The notes: a model not told the origin generated them from the sequence alone. A DNA stretch of 64,000 nt from Pseudocitrobacter cyperus (GCF_039889165.1 NZ_JAYMYY010000001.1:558001-622000), one strand, 5' to 3'. Shown: positions 18,201 to 28,013, counted from the stretch's first letter. Made by a program: numbers and translations.

Positions 18201-18533
18201 TATTTTACCCTATCCTGACTGCGTTACTGACCACCGCAGGCGGTTATCTCGTCATCGAGAGTCCACTACCATGCCAGTATCATGAAAGTGAGCGGCAGCC
18301 ATGCCGTAAAAATATCTCCCTTAATAAAAATAGACGTCGCCACTCAGGGGCTCTCTGGTGCGCGAAAAAATTTGCGCAGGTTGTGACAAAGTACGCATTC
18401 CACGAGTTATCAATAGACGGCTATTAAGAATATGGATTATAGACAAGGAGTTAGAGCGCAGCGCGGCTATGCGAATTTCCTATGACCGCGTGGCGATAAA
18501 ATACGCACAGCCATTTCTGAAATGGCTGAAAAT
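18201..18533. other. Non-coding region upstream of patD
   Basis: About 330 bases with no supported gene. It should contain the patD promoter and the ydcR 3' end, where a short hairpin CAGCCATT/AATGGCTG (18508-18528) sits beside the stop. No named operator was recognised. Confidence 0.55.
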
Positions 18534-19946
18534 TTAATTTAAAAGCTGGCGAATGAGTTTACCGAGCATTTTCACTGCATTATCTTCGCGCTCCCCCCAG
18601 CCCCACGCCGTATTAAAGCGGAAAAAAGAAGCCCAGTTATCGGTGGTGGAAAACATTTTCCCTGGCGCGATACTGATTTGATGTTCGAGCGCCAGCGAGC
18701 TGAGTACCCCCGCATCGACGCCCGCCGGGAGTTCCAGCCATAAGAAATAGCCGCTGTTGTTGTGGTGGATCTCCACTTCCGGCGGAAGATGGCGCTGTAA
18801 CGATTGCCAGGCAAGCTGTTTACGCTCGGCCAGTTGTCGGCGCAGACGCCGCAGATGCGCGTCATAGCGCCTGGATGAGAGGTAATCCACCAGCGCCAGT
18901 TGCATCGGTGAGCTGGTAGAGAGCGTGCTCATTAGTTGCAAATGCTGGATCCGCCTGGCATGTTTACCCGCGGCAACCCAGCCAATACGGAACCCCGGCA
19001 CCAGACACTTGGAAAAAGAGCTACAGTGCAGCGTCATGTCGTTTCGATCCCATGCTTTGGCTGGCAAAGGTTTATCGCGGCCAAAGTAGAGTTCGCTGTA
19101 CACGTCGTCCTCAATCAGCGTGACATTGTGCGCCGTCAACAAAGCCACGAGCTGCGCTTTCTTTTCCGCGGTCAGGGTAAAGCCCAGCGGATTTTGACTG
19201 TTAGTCATCAGCCAGCACGCTTTGACCGGGTAATTTTGTAATGCCTGCGCCAGCGCATCGAGGTCAATCCCTTCGTTAACATCCGTCGCTACCGACAACG
19301 CTTTCAGCTTCAGCCGCTCAAGAGCCTGTAGCGCGCCATAGAAACAGGGGTTCTCGACGATAACCCAGTCGCCGGGCTCCGTCACAGCCTGCAAACTCAG
19401 ATTAAGCGCTTCCAGCGCCCCGGCGGTGATCACAATTTCATCCGGTGAAATGGTCATGCCCTGCAATGCATAACGCCGGGCAATCGCATGACGAAGCCCG
19501 GCGTTCCCCGGCGGCAGGTTTTCAATCACGCTCATGGCGGTGGCGGTTTTACTTACCTGCGCCAGCGAGCGGTTAAGCTGCGGCAGAGGAAACAGGCGCG
19601 GGTCAGGAAATGCAGAAGCAAACGGCAGCACCGAGGCATCGCGGCTGGCCTGTAGTACTTCAAAGATATAGGTGTTGATATCTACGGCCTCATCACGCAT
19701 GACCTGCGCAGGAGCCGTTGCGGGGCGTTGTGTGGCCGGGCGTGGCGCAACGTAATAACCGGATTGCGGGCGCGCGATGATCCGTCCCTGGCTTTCCAGC
19801 AGTTGATAAGCATGACTGACGGTCATAAAGCTCATCCCGCTGTTTAGCACCTGTTCACGCAATGACGGGAGCTTATCGCCCGGTAGCCAGACGCCATGGG
19901 CTATCTGTTCTGCCATCTGCTGTGCGAGGTGCTGGTACTTTTTCAT
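18534..19946 (-). CDS. ydcR: MocR-type GntR/aminotransferase regulator YdcR
   Basis: Chimeric PLP-dependent regulator: GntR winged helix-turn-helix (residues 1-75) joined to a fold-type I aminotransferase-like domain. The PLP lysine is in SSFSKCLVPGFRIGW. The 470-residue product is collinear with E. coli YdcR. The frame opens nine codons upstream at 19973, but the start MKKYQHLAQQM at 19946 matches K-12. Physiological target not established; MocR regulators commonly control vitamin B6 or amine metabolism, and patD is the next gene downstream. Confidence 0.9.
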   Translation of the reverse strand: MKKYQHLAQQMAEQIAHGVWLPGDKLPSLREQVLNSGMSFMTVSHAYQLLESQGRIIARPQSGYYVAPRPATQRPATAPAQVMRDEAVDINTYIFEVLQASRDASVLPFASAFPDPRLFPLPQLNRSLAQVSKTATAMSVIENLPPGNAGLRHAIARRYALQGMTISPDEIVITAGALEALNLSLQAVTEPGDWVIVENPCFYGALQALERLKLKALSVATDVNEGIDLDALAQALQNYPVKACWLMTNSQNPLGFTLTAEKKAQLVALLTAHNVTLIEDDVYSELYFGRDKPLPAKAWDRNDMTLHCSSFSKCLVPGFRIGWVAAGKHARRIQHLQLMSTLSTSSPMQLALVDYLSSRRYDAHLRRLRRQLAERKQLAWQSLQRHLPPEVEIHHNNSGYFLWLELPAGVDAGVLSSLALEHQISIAPGKMFSTTDNWASFFRFNTAWGWGEREDNAVKMLGKLIRQLLN

Positions 19947-20255
19947 CGTTTCGTCCGATTTACGATTGCGCAACCAGCATCTTATAACAGTTTTACAAAT
20001 AATTCATTTTCATGTAACTGTCATGAATTATCCGAAAATGCGATTTTCCTGAAGCGCGTAATAGACTTGAAGACGTTGAATGCTAATCATAACTTTATTC
20101 ACAGCCTACTCCCGATGTGGAATAGCCAATGACAACAGTAAGGATCACACTGTGTTAAAACATGTGGATTTGTAAAACGGATTAAAAATCCGCAAAGAAT
20201 GAGCTGGACACTGGAAAAGATATCGCAGTGAGATAAGCATTATTGAGGAGGAAAT
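19947..20255. other. Non-coding region upstream of ydcR
   Basis: About 309 AT-rich bases between divergent ydcR and the zinc-ribbon gene. Presumably carries both promoters; nothing else recognised. Confidence 0.5.
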
Positions 20256-20471
20256 ATGACATTAAGGAACACCATGCAGGTACGAACCTATTTCTGCCCC
20301 GCTTGCCAACAACCGATATTTAAACCGGGAACGGTGATCTACACCCCTGAAGAGATTAGCGGTTGCAACTGTAAGCAGTGCGGGCGCGCATACACACCAG
20401 AGGATGTGATAAACCAGGCGCGCAAAGCCGCAGCAGAACTGTTGCAGAGTGCCCTGCACACCGGGGAATGA
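20256..20471 (+). CDS. Small zinc-ribbon-like protein (71 aa)
   Basis: A strong GAGGAGGAAAT ribosome site precedes the ATG. The 71-residue product has CPAC near residue 14 and CNCKQCGR near 38-45, spaced as a treble-clef or zinc-ribbon, then an amphipathic helix rich in Ala, Gln and Lys. This resembles small enterobacterial zinc-binding proteins of the YnfU type, but the match is not firm enough for a symbol. Role unknown. Confidence 0.75.
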   Translation: MTLRNTMQVRTYFCPACQQPIFKPGTVIYTPEEISGCNCKQCGRAYTPEDVINQARKAAAELLQSALHTGE

Positions 20472-20494
20472 CAGCCATTACGCGTATAGCCAGG

Positions 20495-20668
20495 TTAGCG
20501 CCAGTAGGTATGCCGCTTTTTGATAGGCCCCCGGAATAAAGAAGGCGAGGCTTTCTTGCTACGGGTCAATAAAATAAGCAGCACACACATAAAACTAATA
20601 AAGCCTAAAAAGACGCCCTGACCTGCGGCGATCATTAGGTGCATTAAAGATGTATATTCGACAATCAT
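20495..20668 (-). CDS. Hypothetical single-span membrane protein (57 aa)
   Basis: A 57-codon frame: short polar N-terminus, a long hydrophobic segment (GVFLGFISFMCVLLILL, residues 18-34) and a basic C-terminal tail with KK and RGPIKKRH. This charge pattern is typical of real small inner-membrane proteins with a cytoplasmic tail. The ribosome site is weak, and the gene overlaps nothing. Not recognised. Confidence 0.5.
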   Translation of the reverse strand: MIVEYTSLMHLMIAAGQGVFLGFISFMCVLLILLTRSKKASPSLFRGPIKKRHTYWR

Positions 20669-20928
20669 ATCAGCCAGATTTCTTGGTACTCTTACTGCCC
20701 ATTATGGGTGGTCAAAAAAAACAGCAAAAGAAGATTCGTCATTATCAGACACAGTTTTTATTAGCCGACGAAGAATATCCCCCACCGGATAAGCGCCGCA
20801 AATTATATTACAGCCGCGAGTGAAAACGGAACTGCTAATTTTAGTCATCGCGCAGTGGATCACAGGAAAAAAGATGACAAAATGTTAAATCACATCTTAT
20901 CCGGTGATGCCACAACGCTTCTGCTGAC

Positions 20929-21819
<891 letters not shown>

Positions 21820-21856
21820 AAGAATCGTTTTGGGTTATAAGATGACCCATAAATTC

Positions 21857-21871
21857 TACTCCCCCCCAGTA
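21857..21871 (-). promoter_or_regulatory. RcnR operator 1
   Basis: On the minus strand TACTGGGGGGGAGTA, an exact fit to the RcnR site TACT-G6-N-AGTA, 38 bp upstream of rcnA. RcnR binds without nickel/cobalt and represses both genes. Confidence 0.9.
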
Positions 21872-21876
21872 CCGAA

Positions 21877-21891
21877 TACTACCCCCCAGTA
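21877..21891 (-). promoter_or_regulatory. RcnR operator 2
   Basis: On the minus strand TACTGGGGGGTAGTA, a second exact RcnR site five bases from the first. It lies just before a TATAAT-like -10 element (about 21904) for rcnR, explaining joint control of rcnR and rcnA. Confidence 0.9.
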
Positions 21892-21941
21892 CTATCCTAA
21901 TGCTATAATTAGCATAGATTTTAGAAAAAAGAGAGACCGTC

Positions 21942-22214
21942 ATGTCGCATACTATCCGTGATAAACAGAAGCTTAAAGCCCGCGCCAGTAAAATTCAGGG
22001 CCAGGTTGTGGCGCTCAAAAAAATGCTTGATGAACCTCACGAGTGCGCGGCTGTCCTGCAACAAATTGCGGCGATACGGGGTGCGGTAAATGGGCTAATG
22101 CGGGAAGTCATTAAAGGCCACCTGACGGAGCATATTGTTCATCAGGGTGAAGAGTTAAAGCGTGAGGAAGATCTTGAAGTGGTGCTGAAAGTGCTGGATT
22201 CTTACATCAAATAA
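21942..22214 (+). CDS. rcnR: Ni/Co-responsive repressor RcnR
   Basis: CsoR/RcnR-family all-helical tetrameric repressor, 90 residues. All four E. coli metal ligands are at their numbered positions: His3, Cys35, His60 and His64. Nickel or cobalt binding releases the two G-tract operators between rcnR and rcnA. Divergently transcribed from rcnA; a tRNA-like sequence begins 14 bp after its stop on the other strand. Confidence 0.97.
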   Translation: MSHTIRDKQKLKARASKIQGQVVALKKMLDEPHECAAVLQQIAAIRGAVNGLMREVIKGHLTEHIVHQGEELKREEDLEVVLKVLDSYIK

Positions 22215-22228
22215 AATCCCGCAAGAAT

Positions 22229-22304
22229 TGGGCCGCCATCGAGGCCTCGAACCCCGTACCTTCCAATAGAAAATCGTCTGCTCTTCCTGTTGAGCTAATG
22301 GCGG
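22229..22304 (-). tRNA. tRNA-like gene or tRNA pseudogene with defective anticodon stem
   Basis: A 76-nt cloverleaf on the minus strand: perfect 7-bp acceptor stem (CCGCCAT/ATGGCGG), encoded CCA end, T8, D arm GCTC-N8-GAGC with A14, G18G19 and A21, A26, and a T arm CGGGG-TTCGAGG-CCTCG with one G-T pair. The anticodon arm GACGA-TTTTCTA-TTGGA pairs at only three of five positions, with G-A and A-G mismatches at the top. Read literally positions 34-36 are TTC (Glu); an argU-like TCT reading is possible with a shifted loop. Probably a tRNA remnant, possibly an atypical tRNA. Confidence 0.6.
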
Positions 22305-22615
22305 TTAATGCGTGCTGTTTCGCAACGTGCAAAAGAATAATGAATATAATATCAACGAAAGCTAAACGGCATCATGAATCATTGAAAATTCTTACAATCT
22401 CGCTGAATATTTTATCGCTAAGCTAATCCTGAATACAGATGACTTCTGAAACCATTGTTATATAAAAGTACGACTTTTCAGTAAATACTCCTCTTTGTTA
22501 CGCAGGATGTTATTTAGCCATACCCGGAGATTTCTGATTTCGCCCCCGTTCCACACTTCCTCCATAATTTACGCGTTAACTGAGGCTAACGTTAATAGAA
22601 GTGATGGAGTGATAG
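22305..22615. other. Non-coding region upstream of the secreted Asn-rich protein gene
   Basis: About 310 AT-rich bases; carries the promoter region for the downstream gene and the 5' flank of the tRNA-like gene. No further element recognised. Confidence 0.5.
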
Positions 22616-22918
22616 ATGAAAAAGAGTTTGGTACTTCTCGCCGCACTGGCGTTCGGCCTTTGTTCCGGGGCATTTGCCGCTAACCCGCCCGCAAAACAGG
22701 GCAAGCAGCCGGTGACTCAGAGCCACAAAGCCCCACAACACCACAGTGGGAAAAAAAGCAGCAACAATAAAAAACCAATGAGTCACAACCGTTCACAGAA
22801 GAACAACGGTAAACCGCAGGTGAATAATAATAATCGCCCACAGGATAATAACCGCCCGCAGAATAATAATCGCCCACAGAATAACAACAGCAATAACGCC
22901 CTGGTACAGCCGCGTTAG
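22616..22918 (+). CDS. Secreted Asn/Gln/Pro-rich low-complexity protein
   Basis: A 100-residue exported protein not recognised by family. Signal peptide MKKSLVLLAALAFGLCSGAFA is followed by a mature chain of only Asn, Gln, Pro, Lys, Ser and His. The last third consists of RPQ(D/N)NN-type hexapeptide repeats (four copies), encoded by near-identical AATAATAATCGCCCACAG units. GGAG precedes the ATG. In size, signal and basic low complexity it resembles Asr-type periplasmic proteins, so a stress-induced chaperone-like or buffering role is possible but only inferred. A strong terminator follows. Confidence 0.75.
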   Translation: MKKSLVLLAALAFGLCSGAFAANPPAKQGKQPVTQSHKAPQHHSGKKSSNNKKPMSHNRSQKNNGKPQVNNNNRPQDNNRPQNNNRPQNNNSNNALVQPR

Positions 22919-22933
22919 TCTCTAACAGGTTCT

Positions 22934-22962
22934 GGACTCTCTCAAAGAGAGAGTCCTTTTTA
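22934..22962 (+). terminator. Rho-independent terminator
   Basis: GGACTCTCT / AGAGAGTCC stem followed by TTTTTAA, 15 bases after the Asn-rich protein gene and before convergent rlhA. Confidence 0.88.
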
Positions 22963-22965
22963 ACT

Positions 22966-24924
22966 TTACTTCCGTTTCGGCAACGTCTTTAGCAGTTCGT
23001 CCGGGCTAACCGACGCCACCACACTTCCCGGGAGCGGCATTTTCAGGATGTGATTTTTGATTTTCCCGACCACATGCATTTCGCACGGGCGGCAGTCAAA
23101 ACGCAGCGTCAGCACCTCATCGCCATGCACCAGTTGCATCGGCGTAGCGCGCCAGCTCTTGATAGAACCCTTTGCCTGTTTCGGGCACAAATTAAACGCA
23201 AAACGCAGGCAGTGTTTGGTGATCATCACCGGCACATCGCCCTTCTCTTCGTGCGCTTCAAAGGCCGCATCGATAAGCGTCACACCAAATTTCTGGTAAA
23301 ACTCGCGTGCCTTATGATTATAGACGTTAGCAAGGAAGCTGAGATGGGTATCAGGATAGACGGGGGCCGGGGTGGCTACCGCTTTACGACGACCGCGTTG
23401 ATACGCCGCCATGCGCGCCGATTCCAGTAACTCCACGGTTTCACGACGCAGTTGATTCAGCACACTGTTTGGTACAAACAGCGCCTCAGCCAGATGAACG
23501 TCTGCGCTGCGCGGGTAGTAGCACGTCTGACCCAGCTTCGCGATCCCCTCCTGCAACTGCGCCAGCGCTTTCTGCGCATTATTCGCGGGCGCGAAATCGC
23601 CGTCCAGCGTGTGGGTTACCGTGACACCGTCCTCGCAGGTCATCGTCAGCACCAGTTGTTCCTGCCAGCCAGAAAGCGCCACATCCACACCGATTCGGCG
23701 CTCGCTTGACGTCTTCAGTAACGCCTGCTGCCAGTTGTGATCCAGGTTACGGTTAAGCACGTGGTTCGGCCGCACTTTATGCAGATCGGCAGGCATTTCA
23801 TTTGGCCACACGCGATAGCGATTCTCACCGGTTTTCTCCACCGTATTGGCGCGGAACCCCACCACCTCACGTTTGATCAGTACATTCAGACCATCACCGT
23901 TCGCCAGCGGTTCGCTGACTTCCACATCCAGATGATCTTTGCTGACCTTCAGCACTTCACCTACCGGCAGGCCGACAAATTTCGGCGAGTCAAACGCGCC
24001 GATATCGCCCTTACGCGCGTTAACAAAATAGTCGGTGCTACCGCGATGGAATGTTTTGTCGGTTGACGGCACAAAGAAGTGCTCCGTGCGCCCTGCCGAT
24101 GCACGGGCCAGGTCGCCACGCTCTTCGATAATGGCATCGAGCATCTGGCGATAATGAGCGGTGATGTTTTTCACGTAACTCATATCTTTGTAACGCCCTT
24201 CAATTTTGAACGAGCGTACACCGGCGTCGATCAACGCACCCAGGTTGGCGCTCTGATCGTTGTCTTTCATCGACAACAGATGTTTTTCAAATGCCACCAC
24301 GCGCCCCTGATCGTCCTTCAGGGTATACGGCAGACGACAAGCCTGAGAGCAGTCGCCACGGTTAGCGCTGCGCCCGGTCTGCGCGTGTGAAATGTTGCAC
24401 TGCCCGGAATAGGCTACGCACAGCGCGCCATGAATAAAGAACTCAATGGTGGCATCGGTATTCTCGTGGATAGCCTGAATCTGTTGCAGATTCAGCTCTC
24501 GCGCCAGGACTATCTGGCTGAAACCGACATCGGAAAGAAACTTCGCTTTTTCCACGCTGCGGATATCGCACTGGGTGCTGGCGTGAAGTTCAATCGGCGG
24601 AATATCGAGTTGCAGAATGCCCATATCCTGCACAATTAATGCGTCCACCCCAGTCTCATAGAGCGAGGTGATCAACTTCTGCGCGGGCTCCAGCTCATCA
24701 TCATGAAGAATGGTATTAATGGTGATAAAAATCTTCGCCCCGTAACGGTGCGCAAACGGCACCAGTTCGGCGATATCGCTCAGGCTGTTGCTGGCGTTAT
24801 GGCGAGCGCCAAAACCAGGGCCGCCGATATAAACAGCATCCGCACCGTGAAGAATGGCTTCGCGGGCGATCGCCGTATCACGGGCCGGGCTCAGTAATTC
24901 AAGATGATGGTTTTGCAGGCGCAT
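22966..24924 (-). CDS. rlhA: 23S rRNA 5-hydroxycytidine C2501 synthase RlhA (YdcP)
   Basis: Peptidase U32-family enzyme that hydroxylates C2501 of 23S rRNA. The 652-residue protein is collinear with E. coli RlhA. N-terminal TIM-barrel U32 domain has GADAVYIGGPGFGARH and the cysteine motif GRSANRGDCSQACRLPY. Further cysteines KHCLRFAFNLCPK and DCRPCEMH near the C-terminus complete the iron-sulfur cluster ligands typical of the family. The frame opens at 25035, but ATG at 24924 gives the K-12-like start; the upstream 37 codons are unlikely to be translated. Confidence 0.94.
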   Translation of the reverse strand: MRLQNHHLELLSPARDTAIAREAILHGADAVYIGGPGFGARHNASNSLSDIAELVPFAHRYGAKIFITINTILHDDELEPAQKLITSLYETGVDALIVQDMGILQLDIPPIELHASTQCDIRSVEKAKFLSDVGFSQIVLARELNLQQIQAIHENTDATIEFFIHGALCVAYSGQCNISHAQTGRSANRGDCSQACRLPYTLKDDQGRVVAFEKHLLSMKDNDQSANLGALIDAGVRSFKIEGRYKDMSYVKNITAHYRQMLDAIIEERGDLARASAGRTEHFFVPSTDKTFHRGSTDYFVNARKGDIGAFDSPKFVGLPVGEVLKVSKDHLDVEVSEPLANGDGLNVLIKREVVGFRANTVEKTGENRYRVWPNEMPADLHKVRPNHVLNRNLDHNWQQALLKTSSERRIGVDVALSGWQEQLVLTMTCEDGVTVTHTLDGDFAPANNAQKALAQLQEGIAKLGQTCYYPRSADVHLAEALFVPNSVLNQLRRETVELLESARMAAYQRGRRKAVATPAPVYPDTHLSFLANVYNHKAREFYQKFGVTLIDAAFEAHEEKGDVPVMITKHCLRFAFNLCPKQAKGSIKSWRATPMQLVHGDEVLTLRFDCRPCEMHVVGKIKNHILKMPLPGSVVASVSPDELLKTLPKRK

Positions 24925-25113
24925 ACTGTTGTTGTTATCCGTTGGGGTCAAAATGGCGGCTATTGTAGTCAGTTCCGGGCGCAGACCAAACACTTTTCCA
25001 CTGCAAGAACGCGGGCAATTTCTCTTTTCCGGCAAAGTATTGAAGAATTAACTATTTCCGCACGCGTTAAGCGCCAGGTACAGTAAACACGTATTCCGGA
25101 TTTCCTCGTCACG

Positions 25114-25695
25114 TTATTGATAATTATTGTCCCTCTGACGCACCGCAAGCTCGCTTGCGGTTTTTTCTTTTGGGTAGTGGATAAGCGAGTGAAAGTGCGT
25201 CACCTGCTGGGTACTATTGCGATAGCTATGGGCCTCATCGCCCGCAAAGCGTAACCCTTCCCCCGCTTCTAAACGCCGCCACTCACCCGCAACGTACATA
25301 TCAAGGGTGCCGCTTATGGCAATAACGTGCTCGATAACCCCTTTTTCATGCGGAGTTGACTCACTTAATGCCCCAGGCGCCAGTAAGATGGAAAAGTGAT
25401 CGAAACAGAGTTCAGGATCCCAGGGAAATACCGGTGTCACGACCATTGCCTGCTGCTGCGGGTCAAACGCCCCAGGGGTTTCGCTCTGCGGCGGCGTGAT
25501 AAACAAGGAGAATGGCACATTCAGCCCGGTGGCGATTTTCCAGAGTGTTGCCACTGTCGGGCTGGACTCATTACGTTCAATTTGCCCCAGCATCGCTTTC
25601 GACACGCCCGTCTCATCCGCCAGACGCGACAAACTCCATTCGCGCTGCTGGCGTAGCGATTTCAATGTAGCCGACAGATGTTGCGCAATATTCAT
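25114..25695 (-). CDS. sutR: HTH-cupin regulator SutR (YdcN)
   Basis: XRE-type helix-turn-helix (residues about 10-65, with SRLADETGVSKAMLGQIERNESSPTV) fused to a cupin sensor domain. The product has 193 residues; E. coli SutR, a regulator of sulfur utilisation genes, has 178, the extra residues being at the C-terminus. Divergent from ydcO across a 118-bp gap holding a large inverted repeat, so it probably controls ydcO and itself. Confidence 0.92.
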   Translation of the reverse strand: MNIAQHLSATLKSLRQQREWSLSRLADETGVSKAMLGQIERNESSPTVATLWKIATGLNVPFSLFITPPQSETPGAFDPQQQAMVVTPVFPWDPELCFDHFSILLAPGALSESTPHEKGVIEHVIAISGTLDMYVAGEWRRLEAGEGLRFAGDEAHSYRNSTQQVTHFHSLIHYPKEKTASELAVRQRDNNYQ

Positions 25696-25751
25696 TCAGA
25701 CTCTCCAGTACGGGAATGGACAGATTATACACATCCTTTTTCAAGCCGCCT

Positions 25752-25805
25752 CTTGTGCGTTATAACGCCCGGCGCTACACTCCATCGGACGTTATAACGC
25801 ACAAG
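25752..25805. promoter_or_regulatory. Candidate SutR operator: 16-bp inverted repeat with two CGTTATAACG palindromes
   Basis: CTTGTGCGTTATAACG (25752-25767) and its exact complement (25790-25805) flank 22 bases between divergent sutR and ydcO. Each arm contains the 10-bp palindrome CGTTATAACG, so there are two operator-like sites arranged as a larger dyad. Binding by SutR is inferred from position. Confidence 0.75.
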
Positions 25806-25813
25806 GGGGTGTC

Positions 25814-26980
25814 ATGCGCCAGAGTTTTTGCCCGTTACCTACGCTGCTGGCAGGTTTTGTCGCCGTACTGGTGGGCTATGCCAGTTCGGCGGCGATTATC
25901 TGGCAGGCTGCCGCCAGCGCAGGGGCGAGCACCACGCAAATTGCAGGCTGGATGACAGCGCTTGGTCTGGCGATGGGCGTCAGTACGCTGGTGCTGACGC
26001 TATGGAATAAAGCGCCTGTCTTAACGGCCTGGTCGACGCCAGGCGCGGCGCTGCTGGTAGTCGGGTTACAGGGGGCAACGCTCAACGAAGCGGTGGGGAT
26101 CTTTATCTTTGCCAACGCCCTGATTGTCTTGTGCGGCATAACCGGGCTGTTCGCCCGTCTGATGAAACTCATCCCCCATTCGCTCGCCGCCGCGATGCTG
26201 GCAGGCATTCTGCTGCGCTTCGGATTACAGGCCTTCGCCAGCATGCAAAACCATTTTTTACTCTGCGCAAGCATGCTGCTGGCCTGGCTCATCGCCAAAA
26301 TGGCGGCTCCGCGCTATGCGGTGGTCGCCGCGCTGGTGGCGGGCAGTATGGTCGCCGGGCTTGCAGGTGAAGTCCACAGCGAAACACTCTCTTTCGCCCT
26401 TGTGGCTCCCGAATTTATTGCTCCTCACTTTTCTCCCGCCCTGCTGTTGAGCGTCGGCGTCCCCTTTTTCCTCGTCACCATGGCATCACAAAATGCGCCG
26501 GGGTTTGCCACGCTTCAGGCCGCAGGATATACCACTGCGGCCTCACCGTTGATTATCGTGACAGGCAGCCTGGCACTCCTGCTTTCCCCCTTCGGCGTCT
26601 ACTCCATCTGTATCGCCGCGATCACCGCAGCCATCTGCCAGAGCCCGGACGCCCACCCGGATGTCGCGCAACGCTGGCGCGCAGCCGCCGCCGCGGGGCT
26701 GTTTTATATGCTGGCGGGACTCTTTGGCGGTTCGATAACATCCCTGATGGCGGCGCTTCCCGGAGCCTGGATCGAGATGCTGGCAGGGCTGGCGCTGTTG
26801 GGCACACTGAGCGGAAGTCTTTACCAGGCGCTTGGGCAGGCCAACGAACGCGACGCGGCGATGGTCACTTTCCTCACGACCGCCAGCGGCGTCACGCTGG
26901 CTGGAGTTGGCTCTGCTTTCTGGGGGCTGGTTCTGGGGGGCGTGAGCTATGCGCTGTTGTCACTGGCTCGACGCACGTAA
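25814..26980 (+). CDS. ydcO: BenE-family transporter YdcO
   Basis: Inner-membrane protein of the benzoate:H+ symporter (BenE) family, 388 residues with about twelve spans, close to E. coli YdcO. Substrate unproven; control by the adjacent SutR hints at a sulfur-related or aromatic substrate. The start ATG at 25814 follows AAGGGGGT. The 3' end overlaps convergent araC-type gene by 21 bases. Confidence 0.9.
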   Translation: MRQSFCPLPTLLAGFVAVLVGYASSAAIIWQAAASAGASTTQIAGWMTALGLAMGVSTLVLTLWNKAPVLTAWSTPGAALLVVGLQGATLNEAVGIFIFANALIVLCGITGLFARLMKLIPHSLAAAMLAGILLRFGLQAFASMQNHFLLCASMLLAWLIAKMAAPRYAVVAALVAGSMVAGLAGEVHSETLSFALVAPEFIAPHFSPALLLSVGVPFFLVTMASQNAPGFATLQAAGYTTAASPLIIVTGSLALLLSPFGVYSICIAAITAAICQSPDAHPDVAQRWRAAAAAGLFYMLAGLFGGSITSLMAALPGAWIEMLAGLALLGTLSGSLYQALGQANERDAAMVTFLTTASGVTLAGVGSAFWGLVLGGVSYALLSLARRT

Positions 26981-27832
26981 CTGCGTTGGGGTGACACCCA
27001 GCACACACTTAAAGCGATTACTAAAGTGGCTGGCCGAACTGAAACCACAGGCCAGCGCAATCTCCGTCAACGGCTGCGTGGTGTGGCTCACCAGTTGTTT
27101 GGCGTGATCCATCCGCCGCTGCATCACATACTGATGCGGCGCAAGCCCCGTCGACTGACGAAACATGCGCGCAAAATGGTATTCGCTGAGTGCCGCCTGG
27201 GCTGCCAGTTCGGCCAGGGTTAAAGGCTGTGACAGATTCGCATCAATCCACGCCAGCACGTTACGCAGCACCGATGGCGCAAGCCCGCCCTTTACCGCGG
27301 GTATGCGCCACTGAACCGTCGAGTAATTCTGAATGAGATGGGTCAGCAACAGCGTACTGGCGCTGCTCAGGGTTAATTGATTCGCAGGCTGCTGCCAGTC
27401 GCAGCTCAATAAAAACTGGCGGTAAAGCGCAGTGATTTTGTCATCTTCGGCGAAAGATTTTTCTTCAAGCGTAATAGATGCCGGGCTGCGATCCCAGATT
27501 TGTTCGCCAACGCGTTTCAGATGCTGGTCAGTACAGTAGAGATGGACAAATGAGAGATCGCCGCGAATATCCCACGTTGACTCACACTCCTGCGGCATCA
27601 GGCAGAAGCGATCCGGCCCCCCGCCATTTTTCCAGCCATGCGGCGTTTTCTGATAGCTTTCATAGCCATCGGCAACATAAAGGCTCAGGGTGTGATGGTC
27701 ACTGGCAACGGTGACAGTGTCACAATTATTATACCAGGCTGCGAGCTGAATACCCGAATTGAGCGCAACGGTTTCCCGCAGTACGGCATTCTGGCTGCGC
27801 AGACGTTCAAGCGTGGCGTAGGTATGGGTCAT
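26960..27832 (-). CDS. AraC-family transcriptional regulator
   Basis: 290-residue regulator: N-terminal cupin-like effector domain and C-terminal double helix-turn-helix (about residues 190-287), with SEYHFARMFRQSTGLAPHQYV and the family end motif IALACGFSSASHFSNRFK. Divergent from an EamA exporter gene, with 181 bp between starts, so it most likely activates that gene. Not identified with a K-12 gene; this pair interrupts the E. coli ydcO-ydcL order. Confidence 0.88.
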   Translation of the reverse strand: MTHTYATLERLRSQNAVLRETVALNSGIQLAAWYNNCDTVTVASDHHTLSLYVADGYESYQKTPHGWKNGGGPDRFCLMPQECESTWDIRGDLSFVHLYCTDQHLKRVGEQIWDRSPASITLEEKSFAEDDKITALYRQFLLSCDWQQPANQLTLSSASTLLLTHLIQNYSTVQWRIPAVKGGLAPSVLRNVLAWIDANLSQPLTLAELAAQAALSEYHFARMFRQSTGLAPHQYVMQRRMDHAKQLVSHTTQPLTEIALACGFSSASHFSNRFKCVLGVTPTQLRASSQ

Positions 27833-28013
27833 TGACGATCAGTTTCATGATGATTCATAGCTCCAGTCTATGTAGCGTTGCCTCTGATTTCCAGCCCGGT
27901 TCTCGCCGCCCGCTAAAAAATCCGCAAGATTTTGCAAGTCACCGGCAAACCGCTGCAAGCCAGCCCGGCGCGGAAAATGCAGACTGCTATTTTTGAGTCA
28001 TTAAGGTATACGC

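Noticed and set aside
20704..20823. 39-codon + strand frame MGGQKKQQKK...
   Set aside because: No ribosome site and no recognisable homologue; too weak to list as a gene.
24925..25035. 37-codon N-terminal extension of rlhA
   Set aside because: Sequence is not conserved with E. coli RlhA and the internal ATG at 24924 matches the known start.
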